Assembly: GCF_963678635.1 (NCBI RefSeq)
Contig: NC_087070.1
Coordinates: 44,004,988 to 44,068,987, forward strand
DNA length: 64,000 nt
Source of the DNA: Symsagittifera roscoffensis
Lineage: Eukaryota; Xenacoelomorpha; Acoela; Convolutidae
Direction of reading: 5' to 3'
How positions within the stretch are numbered: position 1 is the first letter of the stretch; the number at the start of each line of letters is the position of its first letter. The translations under genes were made by a program, and so were the position numbers. Below the pieces are notes generated by a model, which was not told the origin of the DNA, did no database searches, and saw nothing but the letters and a program-made list of their open reading frames with translations. Shown here one piece after another: positions 39,501 to 51,500 of this stretch.

Positions 39501-42500
39501 CAGTTTTGGTCTCAGATTTTTCAATTTCGCGGTTTTTTGGATCCTTTGTCTGAGAGTCTTGGACCGTAAACATTGCTGTTGTTTCTTTAAGTGTTTTCAC
39601 CCTTTTCGTGTTTTCGAGTGCGAATGCAAGAGTAGTACTTTCGCCTGAAGTTCCCTGAAGATTGTTTTTGCCACAGCCTTCTGTGAGTTCGCAATCGTTT
39701 TTATCATTGGACTTTCGTTGCTTTGCGAAGAGTTTTTTCATCATTAATACCATCCTGAAATAACAGTCAATCAAATTTGAGAAACCTGGGTTAAGCAGTC
39801 CAAATGATCCGAAATGTGGAAGTTTTTCCCTATGATCTCCCAAACTGATCAATGTGGCTAGATAGCCCTGCTGATAGAGGTTTGGATTACCGAATAAATG
39901 AGCTCCACGATTTTCTTATTTTTCGATCCACAAAACTGCATAAATTGATATCAAAATAAAGCGTTTTATGTGAAAAGACGGCAATAATTTGCCAATCAAC
40001 TGCAGCCCTGCCTGGTACTAACTTGGTGAAAGTGTAGAATCCAAAAACTCTCTGGAGTTTCTCTCTTGTCTCCTCCGCCTCGACCATTCTCTGAATCACT
40101 TTTAATTCATCCATCTCAATGTCAACTTCAGTAAACACACTCCCCCTCTCACTCTCTGCTCCCCCCTCACCACTCGGAAGAGACGAAGCACGAGACGAGA
40201 TGCCGCCGAAATGCCTCATATTTCGCTCATCGTTAGACTTCGACCTCGTCAGTTGTCTAGTCTGTCGTAAATCATCCGAAGCACGCTCCGGGCAATTGTA
40301 ATGTTTTTCGGGCAAAGGGAGGTTGCTATTGTTGTGGCTTCAGAAACATTTAAAATTTCAAAGTTTTGCTTTGCATGTAGTTGAGTTTAGTTAATTCACA
40401 TGTAAAAGTTAGACTATCTTAGTTGAAACCTTTTTCTGATCACTGATATGGAGAGATAGGGGTTGTCACACCTTTGTTTTTGCTCAACTATTGTGTACTT
40501 GAAAAATAATAGTTTGATTGATTGGTAGGCTAGGGGCTTAGTAGGGTCCGTTGTTTGAGGCCTGCCATGATCCGTGTTCGTTGCTTGAGGTGAGTCAACA
40601 TTACCCAGCCCAGAAAAATAACCATGAAATGCATGCAGTTCTTAAACTGGGCACAACAGTGGTTTTCCGTGATGAGCTGAACAGCTCGTATGATGGTCTT
40701 TTCCCTTGTGGATAAATCGTGATAACTATGAAAAGATTAGGCTTTACCTGGTATCTCTATAGTACACGTTGTGTCTGGAATTGTCATCTCTCGGTTTCAA
40801 TCTGAACTTCGCTTCCATAATCTCCCCGATCACTGATGAAGAGGAGCATTCGTCGCTCGTTTGTTTCAATTGCAGTTCGAATGAGTTCTGAGGTACAAAG
40901 GAGCTAGGAGTGATTTGCGAGACTGTATTAAAATAAGACTCTTTTCCAGTTTTCAATTTTTTTAAGAGTAATGAACGTAGTGAAGACTCTTATATAGGTC
41001 TTGCTGATTTTTTTGTTTGTTTTTTTTTCAGGAAAAAGTCTTAAAATATTGATGCACTTAGGTATATATGCACTTTTTGAGTTAAATTGAAATTCATCTG
41101 CTGAAAGTGACGTAAATTGCACTCTCCAAATACGAACGTGCAAATGGAACAAAAAAACGTGAACGATTTTTAGTTTCGAAAGTGGAATTTATTTTTTTTC
41201 TCACCGGAATAAAAACTTTACCTATTGATCCAGTTTTTTCAAGTTGGGTTCTTGTTATCAAAAAAGCGCCTATCATAAATTGTTCTAGACATTTAAAGAA
41301 CTTAAAGGGAATCAGTTTTTTTTTTCTTAGAAGTTCGGTTTTTTCAAGAAAGTCAGCGTTATTTTTAAGGTTTACTTGCGTTCATTTTTCTTTTCCAATT
41401 TTCGATTGGCTATGTTCTTTCTTTTTGCCGATGACCTTTTGCTCATAAAAATGTACTTCGTGTAATTGTGCAGTTTGTTTATCAAAAATTTCTTACTCCT
41501 AAAGCGACCGAAATCTCAGCATTTGCATGAAATATGCTACTACATCTAAAACTGGATCTGATCTCTAAAAAACGTCTAAGTAGTTCGTGTGGTCCATGAG
41601 TTGTTCTTCTTAGAAGTTGTTCACCTTCAAGATTGTCTTTAATTTTCCTTTTAAATTCAATCCAATTTCATTGGCTAAAAAGAAGGCACCCCAAAACGCT
41701 CTTCAGTAACCTAAGTGCAAATGGCGCTAGTAAACGGGAATGACCTTTAAGGTCCAAAAAGGGATTTTACTGTAAGATATCACAGCGGAAAAAAAGAAAT
41801 AACCTGTTGATCCAGTTTTTTCCAAATCGGGTTGATTTTAATTTGTATTTTAAAGGCTATTAGATTTACTCAATTTCCGCTTGTGATAAATCGGCTTGAC
41901 TTCATTATCTTTTGAAGGATGAAAAAAATTTGCCATGCGTGACAGGGGCGGATCTAGGATTAGGATTTTCTCGAGGTGGGGGCGGCTTTTCAAAAAATTT
42001 TCGAAAATTTTATCGACCTTTTTTTTCAGGTCGACCAAATTGATTTTCCGAGCTCTCCCAAAGCAGTAAAAAGTCCCTGAAAATGTTGACCAATAAATCG
42101 CGTTTTTTCGGCGCGCGCTCACCTCTTAAAATAAGTATATATTGGCGCAAAGGCGCCTTCAAAAAAACTTTAGGGTCCGTCAGCCAAAAACTGATATCTC
42201 AATATAGTTCAAAGGGGGACCCTTTGGGTCGGTAGAGGGGAGGGGGCGTCCGCCACTTATCTAAATCCGCCCCTGATGAGTGATTGGCTTCGAAGAGGAC
42301 TCCAAATTGTTTAGTTTCAAGATGTTTTACGATCAAATTTGTAGTGACATCTTTTTGGTTTAACCAGTGTCTGCATAAGTGTTAGCGCCTTTATGTTTTT
42401 AAGTATAGAAGAACGAATTAATTTTCACTTATTTAGGTCGCTCATTTTTTTGTTTGTAGTCTAAAAATGTTTAAACAATTACATATGTGCATTCATGCAT

Positions 42501-45500
42501 ATTATCGCATTTATAAATGCACCATGGTATGAATGCAGCTTTTGAGTTCAAATCAAATTCATCTGCTAAAAGTTAGGTCCGTTGCGCTCTCGAATCACGG
42601 AAGCGGAAAAGGCGCGAAAATACGTGAACGACCTGAGTTTCGAAAGTGGATTTTAGTTTTCCCAGTAGAATAGAAAATTTAGACATTGATCCAGTTTGTT
42701 TAAATTAGGTTATTTGTATCAAAAAGGTGTCAATCATTAATTATTCTTGAAATTCAAAGAGCCTCGTTTTAATATTTTTTTAACTTCGAAAGTTGAAAAG
42801 TTTTCAAGCATTGTTTTTCGGTATCCTTGTTCTTTTACACTTTTCCAGCATTCTGTTCGCTATGTTCAGGCTCAGCTGGATGTTTTTAGCTGGATATTAT
42901 ATTTCGTGAAATGTTTTTAGCAGATCATCTTTTTAGATATTTTGCTAGGTATTTTTTTCGATTTAGTGGCGTTTGTCTCATTTTATATCGGCTGACTTGA
43001 AATGATATGTTTTGGATGTATTGCAAGTGGTGCTAAGCCTCGCTTTACCTCTTTGAATAAATAACTTTTCTTTCATGTGCATTGACATTTTTCCGACTGT
43101 CATTTGGTTAATTTTTTTAAACATGTGGACCAGTCTGAACAAGAGTCTCATTAACCTTTACCATTCTGGTTATGATCACCGATGATTGAAGAACTGCTGT
43201 TAAGAAATTCAGTCGGGCTCCCGGGTCTCGGAGATTCGTGAATGTCCACTTCTAAATTGACAAAACTCACATTGGAAATATCACGTGATGAAGTTGAGTC
43301 GTCTCTCTTGTTTAATACTGCTGCTTTGTCGGCTATTGGCTGCACGCAGTTTAAAACTACGTCTGGAATTGCTTCCATTTATGCTTGAAATTTGAATTTC
43401 GAAGAATTTATGAGCAATAGTAGAATCAAAGAATGATTGTAAACTGAAGAATAAAGTTAGAAAAGGTGATTTGTTGATAAAAAACAATAACTTGGAGATA
43501 CAAAACGTTAGCACAAAAGTAAATTTAATGGAAGTGACAGTCAGTTCAAAGTGGTACAATTTAGCACAAAAGGGCTTGAATTAGGCAGGATCTGGGTTTC
43601 TCAAAATGACAGAAAAAAAATACTGGGTTCTTAAATTACCCTCCGTAATAGGACCTAGTAAAATTGTTCGCTTTGTTTTTATGCTTTCAAATTTGATGAG
43701 GCGTTTTTATTAATTTTGTAGATTGATATATTTATTGCAAATAGAAAAGTCTTCATGTGTTCAATGGTAGAAATAACTATTGTTTCTCTGCAAAATTTGA
43801 GGGCTGTTTTCAAACGGAAATCTTTCAAAGCCGAATGAGCGCAGCGATAATTAAATCGATGATGGGAGGACCAGTGATGTGAGCAGTTTTATGGTGGAAG
43901 AGGTTCTTGAAAAATTTTGTCGACCTTTTTTTTGTTCACAGGAACAATCTTTTTTAAATGAAAAAATAAACTTTTCATAACAGGGAAAGAATCTGTTGAT
44001 CCGATGGTGCTCATTACATTCATCCGATGTTGCAGTTATTCGTGAAGATTCATATAAATTGCTTGTTCAGGGCAGGTCACTTCGCTAAATTCGTGAAAAG
44101 ATTGACTCTTTGCTAAGCTTTGAAAAACAAAAACAATACACCATTTATGAGCTACGAATCACGCTTCTTTTTAAAAATCCAGTCTCTTTATAATACGATT
44201 TTTGGTTGTCCCGTAACTAATTATCCCATTTGAAATTGTTGAGTTTGCACATTCCAGGCTGAATTGTTTTTGTTGAGCGAAACTTTATTTTTACTACTCC
44301 AGTCCATTTTTTTGCGTCTATAAATCTCACGTGGTACCACTATTGCAGCCGAAATTGTTCAAGCTGTGGTAGATCGGAAGCTAGAGGTTACAAGAGATCT
44401 TGTCCGCGCACTCTATCATTGCCATGTCAGGTGATCGTATGCACGATCTGATGCACTCAAGGTGAACGCCCTGACACTACACTAGGTTCCTTTTTGACAA
44501 AGGCAAACTATATAGCGCTCTCTACAAACAAAAGTGTGTATGAACCAAAAACACGTAATTGAATTTAGATTTCAAATGGGTAATTTATTTTTATGGAAAA
44601 ACAGCATGGAATTGAGCGGACCTCATGCAATTGTGGCGATCTGACTAAGAACTTTTGCATCGGATTTTGAGCCATTATATTTGATTTTTTTAGTCGATTT
44701 TGTAGTGTGTTAGTGTGACTATACTGTTTCCAACCTAACTCGCAAATCAAATTGCTCATTTGGTGGCACTTTTGCTATAATCACAAACTTTAGCATTGGA
44801 AATTTCATAGCACCTGTCATCTGCTTTAATTTGGCTAGTGTTAACGGTCGGTAAGTGTCCGTGACTGAGATGGAAAGGCGTGCGACTCTCAATCTTGAGG
44901 TCGCTGATTCAAATTCGTCGCACAGCAATTGCTTGTTACTAATTCGAGGCTTATTTCTGTTTTTTCTTATTTCACTTTATAGAGCTGCTTTTTGTCGTTT
45001 TCCCGCTAGTGTTTGCGAAGCGCAGTTTTGCTTCTGTGTTTGAAATTCGTTTTCATTATCGGAGATGTGTTCCAGCCATTATGATCATTTAACTTATCTG
45101 AACTAAAGAAACGCATATAGTGTCATCGGTGAATAGCTATTGTCACAAACACAACTCGGAATGCTATTCATGTTTTCAGAATGTTACATAATGAATGGTT
45201 TTAGAAGTGACCTCTGGGGCATCTCATATTTAATGAAATCTACGGCTGATTTTTTTACTTGGTTTTTCTACACCGTTTTTAGATTTGTTAGTTTTTATCA
45301 CTTCATCAATTTTTAGCAGTAGTGATTAGCTCAAAAGCCATGCTGATGTGCTGTGTCAAGAGGCTTATATAGGTCGTGTTGATTTTTTAAGGAAACTCTA
45401 AAAATGCGCTTATGGTACAGAAGTGCATTCATACACATATATGCTATTCATATGTTGTTTAAGAAGACAAGTTACGCGTAAAAACTTCAAAAGTGGAAAC

Positions 45501-48500
45501 AGCATTTAATCGAGCCTCTCCATCCTCTCCCTGATTTTATACTGAATGCAACATAGATGCTGATGGTGCATGGTGTAAATTCTAAATTTGCTGTGTTCGC
45601 AGGTCTGATGTCAGTTGAGCAATGTCGATCGATGCAAGCGAAGCGGAAAACGAAATCAGCCAGCCACTCTGGAGCATCAGTGGTGGGCTCAAGCTCATCA
45701 TCACACCCCCAACATAATTTAGACGGCGGAGGAGCGGGAGGGAGAGGAATGGGTATTCCAACCGGGCTGTCTATGTTCGCCATGCACAATCCCACGCCAA
45801 ACTCCTCTCAAATACCCACGACAGTCGATAGAGGGGCAGGTTTACAACCCCACCCTCTTTTTACGACATCACAAGATTCGATCGGAGGGTATGCGGCCAC
45901 GGGCACGGGAGGCATGCAGAAGTTGCCGTCGTCAGCTAGTAAGTGATAATATCTCGGCGCATTTACTTATGCAAATGCTATCTTTATGTTGATGAACGAA
46001 TGGTTTATAAAGGTTTGGATCGTGTGGTTTTTTGTTTGTTTTTCAGGAAAAAGGTTTGTTTCAATATCATTTTCTAAACAGAAGTCAAATTGTGCACTTT
46101 GATAAAAAAAAACATGCGAACAGTGCGAAAAATCGCCCGCTCTTTTTCTCGTATTGGCTTAATTCAATCAAAACATAGTAAAACTGTCTTGTAATTCAAA
46201 GATCTTTATGCGCATAAGCCCCGAAAAATTGTCATTTATTTTTTTGTTCATTCACACTTTCACATTGTTGGCTGTGTTAATAATTGCGATGAATTATCGG
46301 CGTGCTCTTTTTCGTTTCGCGAAGATGTTGTGTGCGGTGTGTAGGCGCAGGCGATGTGCCGGTGTTCAAGCTGCCGCCCCTGTACGACTGTGAGGCGGAG
46401 TTGACCCGGTGTGGACTGAGCGGATCGGAGGTGGAATTGGTGCTGAAACTAGTCAGAGACAGATGGTCAGTCGGCATGCCTGGACCAGAGAAGACCAACT
46501 TGTTACCAGTACGTGTATTACATGTCTCCCTTTTGCATCATCGACAAACTCCCCCACCCTCACCCTCTACCTCCCTCCGTCCCCTACGCGAGCGCACAAG
46601 ATTTTTGCATGATAAGTTCAAATTTGGTGCAAATAAGCGCTTCACGGGGATATGTATGAGCAGGGGCGGATGTAGATGTAGGGGGGGGGGGGGGGGGGGG
46701 GGTGGTATTTATCCCCCCTACATCTTTGGTATTCCAAAAAATTCCCCTTTGGTATTTATTATCCATTATCGGTCGTCGAAACCTGAATTCTGGCGCCAAT
46801 GTATACTAATTTTGAAGGGGAGCGTGCGCCGAAAAAACGCGAGTTTTTGGTCAACATTTTCCAAAAGTGCGCAAAAACGGCCTTTTTGACCCTTTGTTCG
46901 ACTCGTTTTTTGAGGCGCAGTAAATTTTGTCTAAATAGGGTCGTTATAGTGTTCTGGGAGCGCTCGGAAAATCAATTTGGCCGACCAAAAGTAAATTGAA
47001 AATATGTCCCCCTCGAGAAAAATTTAGATCCGCCTCTGTGTATGAATGCCATATATGTTAAGAAATAGGTAATATCCCACTTGACACATTTGATTGCAAG
47101 AGAATCAATAGAGCAATTGTTTCATCGGAAGCTCTTGGTAGGAATTTGATCACTTAGCCAAAGCGTTCCTGTTTGGTACTTTTTTGCACAAGCAATCTCT
47201 TGTGTTCTTTAATATGGTCACTTTTTGCATCTAAAGTCGCTGATTTTTGTTGTTTCCACGTTCTGTTTTAATGCATTATATGCATATAAACCAACGCTGA
47301 AGTACATTCGATGCTTAGCATTTTAATACAAGCTATTGCAATTGTTATATAAACTGACAGAATTGATCAAAACGACAAAAGCAACTGTTTTATTTTGCTT
47401 CTGACCAAAATGAACTTGTTAAGTTGCTTTCTTAAGCAGTTTTAATACCCCCTGAGCGATATTATTTCCTGAGCTACAACTTAAAAGACATTCCACCTGC
47501 GATCATCTGTCATGAAGTTAAGGGGGTTGAAGACCAATTTGGGATATTTTTTGTAGTACAGTGGTATCTTTCGTTCCATTAGCAATATTTTTTCTTTGAA
47601 AATCGAACGTTTGAAATTTTTAAAGAAGTCAAATTAAAAAGTGATATTTGAAAAACTTGTTCATATTCAAATTTGTACAAGAGCTATCAGCGTATTTTAT
47701 TACTACGAACCTTCTTTTTCCAACCTAACTCGCAAATATAAGTGTTAATTATAAGTGGAAAGTGTTCATTATTTGGTGGCACTTTTGCTATAATCACATT
47801 GGAAATTTCATAGCATCTGTTCTCTGCTTTGTTTGTGGCTAGTGCTTGTGATCGATTAAGCGTCAGTGGCCGAGTGGTTAGTGTGTGAGACTCATAATAT
47901 CTATGTCGCAGATCGAATCCTAGTCGTATCCGATTTTTTTACTACTTTTTCTTATTGCACTGTATAGAGCTGATTTTTGTCGTGGTCGCGCTAGTGTTTG
48001 CGGAGCGCAGCCCAGCTTGTTTGTATTTTTTTGTACCTTAACCTTGATTGAAGAAAGTTTTATAGATGAGATGTATGTGTTACGAAACATAGGAAAAGTT
48101 ATCTTGAAATAGATTTTTGCATGACTTTAATCTTGCGACCTATCAACTTTCGTGTTTCTTGGTTAAATACGTCCTGTCGTAGAGAAAATTGGAAGCTTGC
48201 CTAATTTTGTTCATGTTTAAGAGCCGATTAACGCAGATCAGACTCCTATATAGGTCGCGATGATTTTTTTTCAGAAAGTCTTAAAATTTATTCTGGCTTA
48301 AATTTATTGTTCTGGCTTAAGTGGTTTGATTTTTGATTTCTTTTTAGTTCAATTTATCCTTTGTTAGAAGCAAGGCAAACTCCACTATCGAACAGCGAAA
48401 GTTAAGAGATCATGAAAAACGTCATCGACTTCTAGTTTCGAAAATGGAATTTAATTTCCAGATTTTGAAAATGGAATTTAATTTCCAGAGGGAAATAATA

Positions 48501-51500
48501 AATTTACCTATTGATCCAGTTTTCTCAAATTGGATTAATTTTTATCGAAAAAGTGCCAATCATAAATTGTTTTAGAAATTCGGAGAGCGTTAAGGGCATC
48601 TATTTTTTCTTTGAAATTCGAAAGTTGAAGTTTTTTCAAGAAATTCAGTGTTTTTTACTTGCGCTCATTACTCTTTTCCAATCTTCTATTGGATATGTTT
48701 TAATACCTTTTACTTGAAAAAAATCAACAGATTTTGTGTTTGTTTACTGAAATGACCGTGGTTGGAGCGCTCTGGTCTACTTACTCAGCAATTTGTTTAC
48801 TATATTTGTGTACGACATCTTTGTTTACTGTTGTTTTGTATTTTCAGCCATGGCCCGGCAGGACTGGAGACCCTGGACTGACATGTCTTCCGCAGGAGAG
48901 ACAACGCCAGATGAAGTTCCAGCACATGACACACTTGACTCGCATCTGCATGGAGAGTGTGATCCAGCTGGCAAAGAGACTGCACAACTTCTCCCTGCTA
49001 GACCAGCAGCACCAGATCAGACTAGTCAAACCAGCATGCATCGAGGTGAGTGGAGTTCGTTGCAAAGTAGAAGTGGGTGCATTTTTTTTGGGGGGGGGGG
49101 GGGGGTAGGGTAAACTGTGACGCAACATTTTCTGCAAGTGTCGCCGATTTTTTTTACAGCCTAGGTATTTTAAGTGTGTTAAGGTTGCTGGTTGAAAGTG
49201 TATTAGATGTCTCAGCGATTACTTTGGATGACTGCTTTAATATATGAACCCTTGTCGTAAAGCCTAAATGTTTTTTTTTGTTATTTTTGAGACTATGTTG
49301 GCTAAAAGCATTTATTCGATGAAAAATCGGTCCAGATTTAGAGATGTTTTGTTCTTCAGGAAGAACCGCTGCCATGAGGTTGTTTGAAACCACCGTGTCT
49401 GATAATATTACTTTTTCTTTTGCTTCAAGCACCGGAAAATGATAATTGTGGACCAGATCGCAACTTTTTATGTTCGAGTTTTTGTTCCAGACGTTGATAG
49501 ACACTAGATCATTTTCTCTTGTTAAAGCATATTACTTGACTGTTCGAAATTTTATAGTTTTGAACAAATTTATCGGACAACGTCTGAAATTCTTGAAAAA
49601 TTTTTGGTGAATGACAAGAAGACGGGTCTGGGCTAGACAGAGAACTTAATAACGAGTCAAACAAACCAATTGAAGGCATTTTGGCGGTAAACAAATAATA
49701 GTTTCTTTTAGCTTGCCCTTAAATCGAACGAAATTAAGACTAACTGCTGTAACAAATTGTGATTCATTGTTCGGCTAATAAATTTCTAATTGTGTACCTT
49801 GATCCTGCTTTGTTTGCTTTACTGTCTCTCATAATCTATTATTTATTTAAATGCGAACTTCACTATCTCACCACGTTTAAGTTTTTTCAAAGTATTATTT
49901 TTGCATGTTTAACGAAAGAATTTTTTCACGTTTAAGCTATATCGTACATTGCAATGGTTAAGATTTTTCTTCGATTTTCCAGTTTGACGTCAGGATTATT
50001 TTATCAATTTTGAAATTAGCAAACTTGAATTTGGGAAGTTTCCCAAAATTTGATATTCTCAACCCTGTAGTTGGGTGGTGTCAGGGTACTCTCAGGGATT
50101 GCGGATCTTGCCTCCAAATCTCACTTCTCAAATCCTTGTAGTTTTCGACATATGACGTTTTTTATAATTTTTTCAAAAATTTCTCAAAATTTAGATTAAA
50201 AAATTTAGATAAAAAAAGTTGCAAATCTGTTGCAAATCTTGTGCTCAAATGCTCTTTGTTTCCGAGATATGACGCTTGCCTTTTTTTTAATTGCTCGAAG
50301 AACTTAGTTATAAATATTTTTTAAACTAAATTTGAAGTTCACATCTCTATATTGAGTCTTTCTTCAATTGCTCTTCCAGGAGTTGCTAATTTGGCCTCAA
50401 AAACTGACGGCACAAATCCTTGAAGTTTTCGAGATATGTTTTTTTGTGATTTTTTTTCAAAAAATTTCAGAAAACTTAATTTTTTTTTAATTTTAAAGCT
50501 CCCAACCCACCAATTGGACGTTGTCGAAGTACTCTCAGGGGTTGCAAATTTTGCCTTCAAATGTGATCGCTCAAATCTTTGTAGTTTCCCAGATATGATG
50601 TTTGTGATTTTTTTAAAAACTTTACAGAAAATTTATATCAAAATTTTTTTTTCAAAGTTTAAATTGCTAACATTGTAGTTGGGGGCTGTCAGAGCACTCT
50701 CAAGGGTTGCGAATCTTGCCTCCAAACGTGACTGCTCAAATCTTTGTGTTTTTGAGATATGACTTTTTTTATTGTTTTTTCAAAAAAAATTTACAGAAAA
50801 CTTAAATTTAATTTTTTTTTGAAAATTGAAATTCCTAACCCTGTAGTTCGGGGCTGTCGGAGTACTCTCAGAGGTTGCGAATCTTGCCTATCAATATGAC
50901 TGCTCAAGTTTTTTTGTTTTTGAGATATGATGTTTTTTATGGTTTTTTCAAAAAAAATCAGAAAGTTTGAAGTTTCTCAAAATTTGAAATTCCCAACGCT
51001 GTGGCTGGATTTTGTGAAAGTACTCTGAGAAGTTACAAATTTTGCATTCCAATGCGACTGCTCGTTTGCTTTTAGTTTCCGAGATGTGGCTTTTTTGAAG
51101 TCTTTTTAAAATGTTTCAAAGAATTTCACAGTTTTATGGTTTTTCAAAGTATAAAGGTTTACAAAATTTGAAATTACCATTCCTGTAATTGGGTGCTGTC
51201 AGAGTACACTCAAAGGATGCAGATCTTATTTCCAATATCAGTAGTTTTTTAATTTGTTAAAAACTCGAAGCACCGGAGGTGCGTTACACGCTAGTTCTCT
51301 AGTAAGTTCATTGTCTGGATCAGTTCCGCCTCCTTGACATTCACCATGATTTTGACCTTGAGACAGTGAAAGGGCGTTGAAATAGCAATCGAATTGTCAA
51401 AACCGCGTTGAACTCTCGAAAGATCAATGCAACAGGATTGCGCTTTTTTGGTGACGTCCAGGTTTTGCTTAAGCTCAAGACAACAATTGAATATTTCTTT

